A DNA stretch of 64,000 nt from Rutidosis leptorrhynchoides (Eukaryota > Streptophyta > Magnoliopsida > Asterales > Asteraceae): NCBI RefSeq assembly GCF_046630445.1, contig NC_092340.1:24688001-24752000 (forward strand), written 5' to 3'. The notes below the pieces were generated by a model. It was not told the DNA's origin. It did no database searches and saw only the letters and a program-made list of their open reading frames with translations. Positions 1-11,898 of the stretch are shown here, in pieces (the first letter of the stretch is position 1; each line of letters starts with the position of its first letter). Made by a program: the position numbers and the translations under genes.

Positions 1-1416
1 TTTTCTCTTCTCTTCATACGAAGTAATATATTTATATTTATAATTTATATTTTAATTTTAATTATAATTCTAATAATAAGGGTATGTTAGCGAATGTTGT
101 AAGGGTGTAAGTCGAAATTCTGTCCGTGTAACGCTACGCTATTTTTAATCATTGTAAGTTATGTTCAACCTTTTTATATTAATGTCTCGTAGCTAAGTTA
201 TTATTATGCTTGTTTAAAACGAAGTAATCATGATGTTGGGCTAATTACTAAAATTGGGTAATTGGGCTTTGTACCATAATTGGGGTTTGGACAAAAGAAC
301 GACACTTGTGGAAACTAGACTATGGGCTATTAATGGGCTTTATATTTGTTTAACTAAATGAAAGTTTGTTAATGTTAATATAAAGATTTACAATTGGGCG
401 TCCCTATAAATTACCATATACACTCGATCGGACACGATGGGCGGGGTATTTATATGTACGAATAATCGTTCATTTAACCGGACACGGGAATGGATTAATA
501 GCCACTAGAATAATTAAAACAGGGGTGAAATTACATTCAAGGGTAATTGGTGTAATTGTTAACAAAGTAGTAAAACCTTGGTTTACACGCAGTCGATAAC
601 CTGGTGTATTCATTAAACAAAGTATTAAAACCTTGTTACAATTCGAATCCCCAATTAGTTGGAATATTTATCTTCGGGTATAATAATAATTTGACAAGGA
701 CACTTGCAATTTATATTTATGACTGATGGACTGTTATGGACAAAAACCAGACGGACATATTGAATAATCCAGGACAAAGGACAATTAACCCATGGGCATA
801 AAACTAAAATCAACACGTCAAACATCATGATTACGGAAGTTTAAATAAGCATAATTCTTTTATAACATATTTTATTTCCTTTATTTTATATTTAATTGCA
901 CTTCTAATTATCGCACTTTTATTTATTGTTATTTTATTTTATCGCACTTTTAATTATCGTACTTTTTAATTATCGCAATTTAATTTTTATCGCATTTTTA
1001 TTATTCGCAATTTCATTATCGTTATTTACTTTACGCTTTAATTTAAAGTCTTGTATTTATTTTATATTTTACATTAGGTTTTAACTGCGACTAAAGTTTT
1101 AAAATCGACAAACCGGTCATTAAACGGTAAAAACCCCCCTTTATAATAATAATATTACTTATATATATATTTGTATTTTTATAAAAGTAAACTAATATAG
1201 CGTTGAGCTTTGCTTAAAGATCTCCCTGTGGAACGAACCGGACTTACTAAAAACTACACTACTGTACGATTAGGTACACTGCCTATAAGTGTTGTAGCAA
1301 GGTTTAAGTATATCCATTCTATAAATAAATAAATATCTTGTGTAAAATTGTATCGTATTTAATAGTATTTCCTGCTAAAATTAATAACTATTTTATATAC
1401 ACCTCGCGAAACATCA
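1..1416 (+). repeat. El1 left (5') LTR, truncated by window start
   Basis: This matches 14562-15977 at a constant offset of 14561 with no indel, and I saw no mismatch when comparing line by line. It ends in ACATCA directly before the primer binding site. About 576 bp of the 5' end (U3, palindromes, TATA box) lie outside the window; their sequence can be read from the right copy. It is the R-U5 part of an Athila-type LTR and includes the block around 1220-1300 that is also conserved in El2. Confidence 0.95.
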
Positions 1417-1424
1417 AGTATTTT

Positions 1425-1442
1425 TGGCGCCGCTGCCGGGGA
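1425..1442 (+). other. El1 primer binding site (tRNA-Asp type)
   Basis: TGGCGCCGCTGCCGGGGA lies 8 bp after the LTR end and is complementary to the 3' end of plant tRNA-Asp apart from one position. The Asp primer is usual for Athila-lineage Ty3/gypsy elements. The same site occurs in El2 at 16717-16734. Confidence 0.85.
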
Positions 1443-2817
1443 CCATCTTAAAAGCCGGAAGCGCAACGCTAATATAAAAAAAAAAAGATTTTTATTTACT
1501 TTTATTAAAAGTCGTTTTTGTAAAAATTACGTTTTAAATATTCAAAAATATAAAAAGAAAAACAAAAATATAAGTATTTTTAGGATTTTGTTAAATATTT
1601 AAGTTTTATAAGTTTCTTTATCTTTATTTTAATTTATAAAAATATAAATTTTATTAAAAATCGTTTATTTAAATTAAAAACAGAAAACAAAATAAAAAAA
1701 AAAAAAAAAAATAAAGAAAAACGCGTAAAAACAAAACCTGTCAACTGAATTCCTGAACCCCGCGACTCGCGGGGTTTTCTCATTTCTCACCGCAACTCGC
1801 GGAGGTCTTCTGACACACGGACAAAACCCTAATCACGGGTTTTAATTTATTATTATTATTATTAATTACTTAATTATTATTATTATTATTATTAATTTCA
1901 GTTTTATTTTTACTTTTTAATTTATATATGTATTTTGTTTAATTAGTTTTATTAAAATTGTAAAATTAGTAGTTTTTATTAAATAAATAATATAAAAATA
2001 ATATTTTTTATAAAAATTGTACTTTTTACAATTTTTTGTATATTTTTATATTTTGTACCTTTTTAATCGTTATAGCGTAATATTTATATTTTTAGCTCAT
2101 AATTAATTTTAAACTTAGTTTTTGCTATAGTTATTTTTACTCCTGTATTTTTAGGCTTTGCCGTAGAATTCCTTAAGTGCTTTTTCTTTAGACTAAGATT
2201 TAGGTGCTTTAGAATTTTGCGACGCCTTTTTAAGTTTTAGTTTCTTTTTAAGTTATTTCCATTTGGGATTTAGTTTTTCTTGTAAGCTTTAATATTTTTA
2301 GACCTTTTACTATGTATCAATTATCATTCCAATTAATAATTTCAATTTGCGATTATAATTTTAAGTTAGTTATAGTAATAAGGTTAAATTAGTTAAGTAT
2401 TTTTAAGTTTTTATAAGTTTCTTTTATTTTTCCGTCACCTTTTATTTTTCAACCATTTTTCTTTTTCGACATTTTTCGACGCGCAATCTTTTTCTCTCTT
2501 ATTTCTCGCCATTCTAGTTTTAGGACTTAGAATTTTATTCTACTTCTTATCTAAATTTCTTAAAATTACGAAAATTTATTTTAAGTGGTTAAATTGATAG
2601 ACATCAAAATTTTCTGGTTCGTAGTAATAGTTGGATTTGTACGTGGACCGGGTTATTGGAGCCAAACAGTCCTCAATTATATTGAGACCAAACGAATCCT
2701 GCCCCTCTGCTGCATCTTTTGGCTATTCGAAACGTGGGCAAAATCAGAAAAGTCTATTGATTGGATAACTTATTATAATTTTTCTTTCCTTTTAAAAACT
2801 AATAGGATATTCTGTGA
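1443..2817 (+). other. El1 untranslated leader
   Basis: This is AT-rich non-coding sequence between the primer site and gag-pol. It contains a palindrome pair at 1756-1802. The block at about 2600-2815 closely matches 17330-17520 in El2, although the proteins that follow are not alike. That conservation suggests a cis-acting packaging or translation signal (inference). Confidence 0.7.
1756..1802. repeat. Paired GC-rich palindromes, leader copy
   Basis: A perfect odd palindrome of 10+1+10 bp (1756-1776, core CCCCGCGACTCGCGGGG) is followed by a copy with one arm mismatch (1790-1802, CCGCAACTCGCGG). The centres are 30 bp apart. The same layout recurs at 9672-9722 and 14454-14499. Confidence 0.8.
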
Positions 2818-5800
2818 ATGCACCGAGCAAGACGTTCACCACCTTTTGTACGTTCACCACCTGTAACTCGATCAAGACATCGTTTAACAAATATAACCGC
2901 CGTTGATTTTTCTATAGCATCGTCATCCAGTCGACCAAGTACTTCAGTTCAAATTTCCGATAATCCATTTTTTGAAACCAACCTCACAATTGAGAATCCA
3001 GAAAATATTCAGGAACGGTTCATAGATCCTGAACCATTAAACTTTCCTCCGGAACCAACAATCATTCAAACAGAGATTGTTGAGGAACGAACCATTAAAT
3101 CAGAATCATCTAGTGATACCGAGTCAACAAATTCAATTATGGAGAATCTGGAACCTTTAAGTATGGAAGACCGAATGAGAGCTAAACGCACTGGCCAAGG
3201 TCACGCAATTACTCATCCAGACATTAATGCGCCAGATTATGAAATCAAAGGACAAATTCTACACATGGTGACTAATCAATGCCAATTTAGTGGTGCGCCG
3301 AAAGAAGATCCAAATGAACATCTACGTACCTTTAATAGGATCTGCACACTATTTAAAATACGAGAAGTGGAGGATGAACAGATATATCTCATGTTATTTC
3401 CCTGGACTTTAAAGGGAGAAGCCAAAGATTGGTTGGAATCGTTACCTGAAGGGGCGATTGATACATGGGATGTTTTAATTGATAAATTTCTTAAACAATT
3501 CTTTCCTGCATCTAAAGCCGTAAGACTTCAAGCAGAAATTGTTACGTTCACACAGAAACCAAATGAAACTCTATATGAGGCGTGGACAAGATATGGAAAG
3601 TTGTTAAGAGGATGTCCGCAACATGGTTTAGACACCTGTCAAATAGTACAAATATTCTACCAAGGATGCGACATCACTACAAGGAAAGACATAGATATAG
3701 CAGCCGGTGGTTCTATTATGAAGAAAACCGAAACTGATGCTTACAAAATTATTGATAACACTGCTTCCCACTCACATGAGTGGCACCAAGAAAAAGATAT
3801 CATTAGATCATCTAAAGCAGCTAGAGCCGATTCTAGCCATGACTTAGATTCCATTTCCGCAAAGATAGATGCTTTCGAGAGACGAATGGAAAAGATGACT
3901 AAAGATATTCATGCTATACGAATTAGTTGTGAGCAGTGTGGAGGACCACATTTGACAAAAGATTGTCTCAATATTGAATTAACAATGGAACAAAGAGAGA
4001 ATATTTCATACATAAACCAAAGGCCTGGAAATAATTATCAGAATAATTATCAACCGCCAAGACCGATTTACAATCAAAACCAGAATTATAACCGAAATAT
4101 TCCATACAATAACCAACAAGGTCCTAGCAATCAACAAGTATCCAATAATGCTTATAATCAGCAAAGACCTAATTTTCAAAACAAACCACCACAACAAACC
4201 GATGATAAAAAGCCGAATTTAGAAGATATGATGACGAAGCTAGTTGAAACTCAAACGCAGTTTTTCACATCTCAAAAACAAACAAATGAACAAAATGCTC
4301 AAGCATTTAGAAATCAACAAGCTTCTATTCAAAATCTGGAACAAGAAGTAAGTAACCTAGCAAGGTTAATAGGTGAAAGAAAACCGGGAAGTTTACCTAG
4401 TGATACAAATGCTAACCCCCGGAATGAAACAGCTAAAGCTATTACCACAAGAAGTGGTACAACACTTAAACCACCTGAAATACCTGTAACTTCTGATGAA
4501 ACTATTCCTACTCCACAAGAACCACAACCTGATCAAGATAAGGAAAAAGAACCGGTAGTTGAAAAGGTTAATGAAGATAACACAGTTAAAGATAAACCTT
4601 ATGTTAAACCATACCAACCACCACTTCCTTATCCGAGTAAAATGAAGAAGGAAAAACTTGAAGCCGAGCAATCCAAATTCTTGGATATGTTTAAACAGAT
4701 AAATGTAAATCTTCCTTTCATTGATGTGATTTCAGGAATGCCTAGGTATGCTAAATTCTTGAAAGATCTAATCACGAATAGAAAGAAAATGGAAGAACTC
4801 TCGGCTGTTACTATGAATGCAAATTGTTCAGCAGTGCTGTTGAATAAGATACCAGAAAAACTATCTGATCCAGGAAGTTTCACAATTCCATGTTTTCTGG
4901 GTAGCCTTAGTTCAATAGAAGCATTGGCTGATTTAGGTGCTAGTATAAATCTAATGCCGTATTCACTATACGCTAAACTAGACCTTGGAGAATTAAAACC
5001 AACCAGAATAAGCATACAACTAGCCGATAGATCAATAAAATATCCTAGAGGGATAATGGAGAACATGCTAGTTAAAGTTGGTACTTTAGTATTTCCAGTA
5101 GATTTTGTTGTTTTAGACATGGAAGAAGATTCTCAAGTTCCTCTCATATTAGGAAGACCATTCTTAAACACGGCTAAAGCAATGATAGACGTGTTCGGTA
5201 AGAAACTGACCCTAAGTATAGAGGATGAGAGTGTCACCTTTTCAGTTGATAGAGCAATGCAACAACCACAATCTGCAGATGATACATGTTATTATATTCA
5301 AACTATAGATGCACATGCAGAATTATTAGAAGAATTTCCAGAATTACAAGGAACAGGAGAATGTTCTTTAGGAGAAGGAAATGAACCAATTGATGAAGCT
5401 GAAATGTTAGCTACACTTATAGCTAATGGATATGAACCAACAACAGAAGAAATTCAAATGCTAAAAGAAGAAGACAGATATCGATATAAATCATCGATAG
5501 AAGAACCTCCGAAATTAGAGTTAAAGCCACTTCCAAACCATTTGGAATACGCTTATTTACATGGTGAATCTGAATTACCTGTAATAATATCGTCTTCTCT
5601 TACTGAAAATGAGAAATCACAACTCATTTCTGTGTTGAAAGCTCATAAACCAGCCATTGCATGGAAGATTCATGATATTAAAGGAATAAGTCCTTCGTAT
5701 TGCACACATAAAATCCTTATGGAAGAAGGTCATAAAACGTATGTGCAACGCCAACGAAGACTAAATCCTAATATGCAAGATGTAGTTAAGAAAGAGATTA

Positions 5801-8424
5801 TTAAACTGCTAGATGCAGGTTTAATTTATCCAATCTCTGATAGTCCATGGGTAAGCCCAGTTCAATGCGTGCCTAAGAAGGGTGGCATGACTGTCATCAC
5901 AAATGAGAAAAATGAGCTTATTCCTACTAGGACTGTAACAGGATGGCGTGTATGTATTGATTATAGAAAATTAAATGACGCCACCAGAAAAGATCACTTT
6001 CCCTTACCTTTCATAGATCAAATGTTGGAAAGATTAGCCGGAAATAGTTACTATTGTTTTCTAGATGGATTTTCCGGATATTTTCAAATTCCAATAGCAC
6101 CCGAAGACCAAGAGAAAACCACATTCACGTGCCCTTATGGTACTTTTGCTTACAAACGCATGCCATTTGGACTTTGTAACGCCCCTGCAACCTTTCAAAG
6201 GTGCATGATGGCGATTTTTCATGACATGATAGAAGAATGCATGGAAGTATTCATGGATGACTTTTCAGTCTTCGGTGATACATTTAAATCATGTCTAGTA
6301 AATCTGGAACGAATGCTAATTAGATGCGAAAAATCAAATCTAGTACTTAATTGGGAGAAATGCCATTTCATGGTTAAAGAAGGCATCGTTCTTGGACATA
6401 AAATTTCAAAAGAAGGAATTGAAGTGGATAGAGCTAAAGTAGATGTAATTGCTAAACTTCCACATCCCACCAATGTTAGAGGAGTTAGGAGTTTTCTAGG
6501 GCATGCCGGTTTTTACCGACGTTTCATAAAAGATTTTTCTAAAATTGCCACTCCTATGAATAAACTCCTAGAAAAGGATGCGCCATTCATCTTTTCAGAT
6601 GAGTGTATCAAATCTTTTAATATTCTTAAAGAAAAACTCACTAATGCACCGATCATGATAACACCAAATTGGAATCTACCATTTGAACTAATGTGCGATG
6701 CAAGTGATTTTGCAATGGGAGCCGTTTTAGGACAAAGGATTGAAAAACGATTTCAACCTATATATTATGCTAGTAAGACATTACAAGGAGCACAAACGAA
6801 CTATACAACTACTGAAAAAGAACTCCTTGCTATTGTCTTTGCTTTTGACAAATTTCGATCATATCTCGTTCTAGCAAAAACGGTGGTCTATACCGACCAT
6901 TCTGCTCTTAGATACCTATTTTCAAAACAAGATGCTAAACCAAGATTAATCCGTTGGATCTTACTCTTACAAGAGTTTGATATTGAAATCCGAGATAAAA
7001 AAGGAGCAGAAAATCTCGCCGCTGATCATCTTTCTCGTCTTGAAAATCCCGAATTAGAAGTTCTGAATGAATCGGCCATACAAGACAACTTTCCTGATGA
7101 ATATCTATTGAAGATAGATTATAAAGAAATCCCATGGTTTGCAGACTATGCAAACTACTTAGTTTGTGGATTCCTTGAAAAAGGATTATCGTACCAAAGA
7201 CGAAAGAAATTCTTCAGTGATATAAAACACTATTTCTGGGAAGATCCACATCTGTTTAAAAGTTGTCCCGATGGAATAATACGCCGATGTGTATTTGGAG
7301 ATGAAGCTAGTAAAATTTTAAACCATTGTCACACAGGACCAACAGGAGGGCATTATGGGCCTCAAATAACAGCAAGAAAAGTTTATGAAGCTGGATTCTA
7401 TTGGCCTACAATTTACAAAGACGCACACCTTCTTTGCAAATCCTGTGATGCATGTCAAAGGGCCGGAAGAATAAGTCAACGCGATGAAATGCCACAAATT
7501 GTCATCCAAGTATGTGAAGTATTTGACATTTGGGGTATTGACTTTATGGGTCCATTTCCAAAATCTCATAATAATCTATATATACTCGTAGCCATTGATT
7601 ATGTATCTAAATGGGCGGAAGCACAAGCTCTCCCAACTAACGATGCACGAGTTGTAGTCAACTTTTTAAAACGTCTTTTTGCAAGGTTTGGAACACCGAA
7701 AGCTTTAATAAGTGATCGGGGTACTCATTTCTGTAATAATCAACTTGAGAAAGTTCTTAAAAGATATGGAGTAACTCATAAAATCTCCACCGCATATCAT
7801 CCACAAACAAGTGGACAAGTTGAAAATACCAACCGAGCTTTAAAACGTATTCTAGAGAAAACCGTAGGATCAAATCCGAAGGAATGGTCCATTAAATTGG
7901 AGGATGCACTCTGGGCTTTTAGAACAGCCTACAAAACTCCAATTGGAACCACACCTTTTAGACTTGTGTATGGAAAAGCATGTCATCTTCCAGTAGAAAT
8001 TGAACACAAAGCATTTTGGGCTTTGAAGACATGTAATCTTGATTTACAAGAAGCCGGACGTCTACGATTAAGTCAACTAAACGAATTAGAAGAATTAAGA
8101 CATGAAGCATACGATAATTCGTTAATCTATAAAGAAAGAACGAAGAAATGGCATGATAAAAGAATCAGAAGTTCAAAAGAATTCAAAGAAGGAGACAGAG
8201 TTCTTCTTTTCAATTCACGATTCAAGCTATTTCCTGGAAAATTGAAATCAAGATGGTCTGGACCATTCATAGTCAAAAGAGTTTTCCCATACGGAACGAT
8301 AGAATTAATAAATTCAAATGGGATTGAATTTAAAGTTAATGGTCACAGAGTTAAACATTACATACAGGGTCCAATGGAAGTCGACAACGAAGTTAATCAC
8401 AATTTCGACAACACAGCTAACTAA
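2818..8424 (+). CDS. Athila-type Ty3/gypsy gag-pol polyprotein, intact ORF
   Basis: One open frame of 1868 codons encodes the retrotransposon structural and enzymatic proteins. In order: a gag domain at about 143-280; a zinc knuckle C371-C374-H378-C383 (CX2CX3HX4C); a protease motif D705-L-G-A-S; reverse transcriptase from about 1014 with FMDD at 1145-1148; RNase H with D1294 and D1360; an integrase zinc-binding part near 1503-1550; and an integrase core with D1575, D1633 and E1669 (DX57DX35E). It ends in the GHRVKHY region with no chromodomain, as expected for Athila. The ATG at 2818 is the first plausible start after the conserved leader. There are no internal stops, and with identical-looking LTRs this could be a functional element. 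The exact start is the least certain point. Confidence 0.95.
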   Translation: MHRARRSPPFVRSPPVTRSRHRLTNITAVDFSIASSSSRPSTSVQISDNPFFETNLTIENPENIQERFIDPEPLNFPPEPTIIQTEIVEERTIKSESSSDTESTNSIMENLEPLSMEDRMRAKRTGQGHAITHPDINAPDYEIKGQILHMVTNQCQFSGAPKEDPNEHLRTFNRICTLFKIREVEDEQIYLMLFPWTLKGEAKDWLESLPEGAIDTWDVLIDKFLKQFFPASKAVRLQAEIVTFTQKPNETLYEAWTRYGKLLRGCPQHGLDTCQIVQIFYQGCDITTRKDIDIAAGGSIMKKTETDAYKIIDNTASHSHEWHQEKDIIRSSKAARADSSHDLDSISAKIDAFERRMEKMTKDIHAIRISCEQCGGPHLTKDCLNIELTMEQRENISYINQRPGNNYQNNYQPPRPIYNQNQNYNRNIPYNNQQGPSNQQVSNNAYNQQRPNFQNKPPQQTDDKKPNLEDMMTKLVETQTQFFTSQKQTNEQNAQAFRNQQASIQNLEQEVSNLARLIGERKPGSLPSDTNANPRNETAKAITTRSGTTLKPPEIPVTSDETIPTPQEPQPDQDKEKEPVVEKVNEDNTVKDKPYVKPYQPPLPYPSKMKKEKLEAEQSKFLDMFKQINVNLPFIDVISGMPRYAKFLKDLITNRKKMEELSAVTMNANCSAVLLNKIPEKLSDPGSFTIPCFLGSLSSIEALADLGASINLMPYSLYAKLDLGELKPTRISIQLADRSIKYPRGIMENMLVKVGTLVFPVDFVVLDMEEDSQVPLILGRPFLNTAKAMIDVFGKKLTLSIEDESVTFSVDRAMQQPQSADDTCYYIQTIDAHAELLEEFPELQGTGECSLGEGNEPIDEAEMLATLIANGYEPTTEEIQMLKEEDRYRYKSSIEEPPKLELKPLPNHLEYAYLHGESELPVIISSSLTENEKSQLISVLKAHKPAIAWKIHDIKGISPSYCTHKILMEEGHKTYVQRQRRLNPNMQDVVKKEIIKLLDAGLIYPISDSPWVSPVQCVPKKGGMTVITNEKNELIPTRTVTGWRVCIDYRKLNDATRKDHFPLPFIDQMLERLAGNSYYCFLDGFSGYFQIPIAPEDQEKTTFTCPYGTFAYKRMPFGLCNAPATFQRCMMAIFHDMIEECMEVFMDDFSVFGDTFKSCLVNLERMLIRCEKSNLVLNWEKCHFMVKEGIVLGHKISKEGIEVDRAKVDVIAKLPHPTNVRGVRSFLGHAGFYRRFIKDFSKIATPMNKLLEKDAPFIFSDECIKSFNILKEKLTNAPIMITPNWNLPFELMCDASDFAMGAVLGQRIEKRFQPIYYASKTLQGAQTNYTTTEKELLAIVFAFDKFRSYLVLAKTVVYTDHSALRYLFSKQDAKPRLIRWILLLQEFDIEIRDKKGAENLAADHLSRLENPELEVLNESAIQDNFPDEYLLKIDYKEIPWFADYANYLVCGFLEKGLSYQRRKKFFSDIKHYFWEDPHLFKSCPDGIIRRCVFGDEASKILNHCHTGPTGGHYGPQITARKVYEAGFYWPTIYKDAHLLCKSCDACQRAGRISQRDEMPQIVIQVCEVFDIWGIDFMGPFPKSHNNLYILVAIDYVSKWAEAQALPTNDARVVVNFLKRLFARFGTPKALISDRGTHFCNNQLEKVLKRYGVTHKISTAYHPQTSGQVENTNRALKRILEKTVGSNPKEWSIKLEDALWAFRTAYKTPIGTTPFRLVYGKACHLPVEIEHKAFWALKTCNLDLQEAGRLRLSQLNELEELRHEAYDNSLIYKERTKKWHDKRIRSSKEFKEGDRVLLFNSRFKLFPGKLKSRWSGPFIVKRVFPYGTIELINSNGIEFKVNGHRVKHYIQGPMEVDNEVNHNFDNTAN

Positions 8425-9613
8425 GTGTGGGGAGAATCAAGTCTTTAAAGGATAATATGCATTTCTGTTAGAGTTAGATTGTCTGTTTTCGTGTAGTTCT
8501 CGAAAATGGAACACGTATGGTCTTTCCCTAGCAGACCCTAAAGAACTAGTCTTCTCCCCCCATTCTGAATTTTTATTTTTTTTAGGTTTTTACGTAATGA
8601 AGACTGCCTGTGAACTAAATATAATAGATCATATAACTAAGAAATCTATTTCACAGGTATGTCTGTACAGTTTTTATTTTTATTTTTATTTTTAACCTTT
8701 TGATAATAAACGCTAATTTGTTCGCTAAAAAGTATTAAATTGGTATTAAATAAAATTAGGTTTGGCGACCGAAATTATTGATATCATTCAAAAATTTATT
8801 ACATCACTGCGAAATTTAACGTTTATTCTTAAGGTATAAATATCTTTAATCAATCAACCCAAAATATTTCAAAAATTCGTCATGAGTTAAATTAGGTTTT
8901 GGAACCGAAATTACTTTACCGAAAAGAGGGGCGCATATTTTTGATAATATTTGATTGATTAAAGTGGGATAAAAAGACAAAAAGATTTTTAAATTTATTT
9001 TTACCATGTTTTTAATCTTAATATTTAAATCTTAAATTAATATTGTAAACTTTGTAAAAACAATATATTTAAAATTATAAATATTTGAAAAATTAATATA
9101 AGTTTGGTATGAATTTATAAATAATTAATATAAGTTTGGTATGAATTTATAAATTTTTAAATTAAGTTTGGTGTGAATTTTTAATTTTTAAAATATGAAT
9201 TTTAATTTTATGCATTTCAAATTTTAAGTTTGGTGTGAATTTTTAATTTTTTAATTTTGAATTTTATATTTAAGTTGTGTGAATTTAAAAACAAAAATTT
9301 ACTTTATCTCATTAAGTTAAAAATATGATTTTTAAAATTCGTCGTAAGTTGAAGACTAGGTCTTTGAACCGAAATTGCTTTACCCGAGGAAGGGACGAGA
9401 ACTTTTATTATCATTATTTTTAATCTTGTTGATTTAAAGTATGCCAAAAACATTAAAAAACCCAAAAATCTTAGCTTTTAAAACAATCGCTACAAAAAGA
9501 CAAATTTTAAAATTTTGTCGAGGGACGGACTAGGACATCAATCCGAAACGACCTCGTCCTAAATAACAAGGGAAACAAAATTTTAAAATTAATTTCTTAA
9601 TTGTGTTATAAGT

Positions 9614-9617
<4 letters not shown>
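8425..9617 (+). other. El1 spacer between pol and env-like gene
   Basis: No coding potential was seen. The spacer begins with AAGTGTGGGGA just after the pol stop. It holds several copies of a motif centred on ACCGAAATTA (8756, 8891, 9355 and a weaker one near 9530), and a decayed tandem repeat around AAGTTTGGTRTGAATTT at about 9095-9295. Confidence 0.7.

Positions 9618-9670
<53 letters not shown>
9618..9670 (+). repeat. Poly(A) run of 53 bases
   Basis: An uninterrupted A tract lies just upstream of the internal palindrome pair. It could be a captured poly(A) tail or slippage. Its length is the least reliable part of this stretch because such runs assemble poorly. Confidence 0.9.
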
Positions 9671-9671
<1 letters not shown>

Positions 9672-9672
<1 letters not shown>

Positions 9673-9722
9673 ACTCCGCGACTCGCGGAGTTTTCAGTTA
9701 AAACCTCCGCGACTCGCGGAGG
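9672..9722. promoter_or_regulatory. Paired GC-rich palindromes upstream of env-like gene
   Basis: Two perfect odd palindromes, 9672-9692 (10+1+10) and 9704-9722 (9+1+9), share the core CTCCGCGACTCGCGGAG with centres 31 bp apart. An A/T-rich stretch (about 9736-9746) follows at the distance where a TATA box follows the same pair in the LTR, and exon 1 of the env-like gene starts at 9884. A role as an internal promoter is inference from this layout. Confidence 0.55.
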
Positions 9723-9883
9723 AACCAAATTACAGAAAAAAATAAAACAGCTGCACACGATCAGTTCACTCCCACCAACACAAAAACACCCAAAATACTG
9801 CGAAAAAGACCCGAGAAAACCCACAAAAATCATCCCAAAAACTCGATTTTTCACCGTTAATCTTCAAATTTTTCACTACAATC

Positions 9884-11898
9884 ATGTTGAGAAGGATGAT
9901 ATCTAGGAACTACTCAAGAAAACAGGTACAATTACACCCCAAATCACCTTTAAATCCGAATTTTAGTGTGTTCTTGAGCATATTTTCATAATTTGAATTT
10001 TGTTAATTTTTAGTGTAATTAGTGTTAAATTGTTAGTATATTATGCATGTATAACCTAGATTGATGCTTGTTAACATGATTTGAAGCCAAAAACTTCAAA
10101 ATCTTTAGAATCTAGGGTTTGTGTTCTTGAGCAATTTGGGGCTTTTTGATATAAACAGGTTATGGCCGATTTTTGTCATGAATTGTTGCTAAATTGAGTA
10201 GTGTAACATGTCTAGGTAGTTAAATGATCCAAACTTTGAGCCTAAACATGATTTTGAGAATTAAAGTGGACTTTTTCAAGTCCAAAATTCATGAACTTGA
10301 TTTTGAAAGATAATGCCATTTGAGACTTGTTTATTTGCTAGTAATGATTATTTTGACATGTTATTTGAGTTGAATGCTTATGAACTTGGTGAAAATTTTC
10401 GTATATACTTATTTGAAAAAGTGTAGATTTGATAAAAATGTGAAAATAAGCTTAAGTTTGATATAAATTGATAATGTCATTTTAATTATTTTGATTGATG
10501 ATTTTGCTGACACTAATGCATATTTGGATGCACAAAATTTGTGTTTGATGTGTTTTGCAGACTGAAAGGGGTGAATCTTCATCCCAAGCACGCCATGCTC
10601 CTGCTGAGAACTTGGAACAACAGGAGGTAGATAACTACTACAAGCAGGATGTACCTCATCCAGTCATGACCTTTTCAGATATGCACTTGGAACAGTTGCA
10701 CCCGAACTTGCGATTTGACAGACTTTGGATAGATTATCCAAAATATCAACGGGGTTTGCATACTCTTCATTCCAAGGTTGTTGAGGTACCAAGGGTCATA
10801 GAATGGGGACCCTTGGAAGCTGTAGAATTGGCCGGGCCAATTAGGGAATTACTGGTACAGAGGTATGGTAATTCTTATTTTAATGACTGGATATGTTTAT
10901 TCACCATACGCAGACCTGTATATAAAGTATGGTGTGAAGAGTTGTTATGTAGTATAGAGTTGAATGATCGGGTAGCTAGTTTAACCGATCGTTCTTTTAT
11001 TAGATTTTTGTTAGGCGGTTCGATGCGCCACATGTCTTTACTGGACATGGCTCAGGCTTTACGTATATATACGCCTGAGGAATTAGCGTCTGCCGATTGT
11101 AGAGGATTGATACTAAACGGTAGGAAAATAGATGAGAATTTTGATACACACGGTGTGTGGAGTCAAATGACAAGTCACCACCGTTTCAAAGGGGGAAACT
11201 ACTCTTATTTGGATATAGATAGAGCCGAATTAAGAGTAATACATAGGTTTTTAGCTAACTCGATTACACAAAGGGGTAAAAACAAAGAAAAGGTAAATGA
11301 ACAAGATTTGTTTTACCATATGTGTATTCGAGACCCACACAGCGCTGTAAGTATACCATATTGTGTGGGTTATTATTTATCAGCTATGGTTCGAGGGATG
11401 CGTCCACATAGCATAATAGGAGGTGGTATTTTTATTACTTTGATTGGTGAATATCTCGGTGTGGATATAAGTCGGGGGGGATTATTAGTAGAAGAGCCAG
11501 AACCCCGCGACACTATAGGTTTAAATGTATACCATGGTGCGAAAGTGTTGAAGCGGCGAAATAACGCCGCAGTACGATACAATGGTAGACATCCACAGGT
11601 AGAGAGAAACCAGGAACAAGGTAATGTAGGAGGGGGGCAAGAAATACATAGGTTTATAGCTTCTCAGGAATACGAAAATGCTAGACAGAGAGCATTTGAA
11701 GATTGGCAAGTTCATCAGAACCAGATCATAGCACATTGCCAACATATAGGTAGAAACTATATTCCTACACCGAAACCCGTCTTCCCTCCTTGGTCGATAG
11801 AGATGCAGCCACCATATCCTACGTATGACCCTGCCGAGGCATTCTATAGCACTTATGGTTATGCGTGGAACCCCTATTGGTACCAATATCATCCTTAG
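9884..11898 (+). CDS. Env-like / ATHILA ORF-1 type protein, two exons
   Basis: Predicted structure: exon 1 9884-9925 (14 codons, ATG at 9884), intron 9926-10560, exon 2 10561-11898, giving 459 residues. The exon 2 frame has no ATG near its start, but TGTTTTGCAG directly precedes 10561. The upstream ATG reads to AAACAG and then GTACAA, and joining the two keeps the frame. The protein resembles the extra ORF found after pol in Athila elements, called env-like or ATHILA ORF-1; its function is not established. Tyr/Trp/Pro-rich residues mark the C-terminus. I see no obvious signal peptide or strong membrane anchor, so a true envelope role is unsupported. It is intact and on the same strand as gag-pol. 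Confidence 0.75.

Noticed and set aside
4006-5120. Minus-strand ORFs within gag-pol (also 6219-6473, 6935-7153 and 7318-7569)
   Set aside because: They are antisense shadows of a strongly supported + strand polyprotein.
9601-9906. 101-codon ORF spanning the poly(A) run
   Set aside because: It opens through a lysine run and ends just after the env-like exon 1; nothing supports it as a protein.
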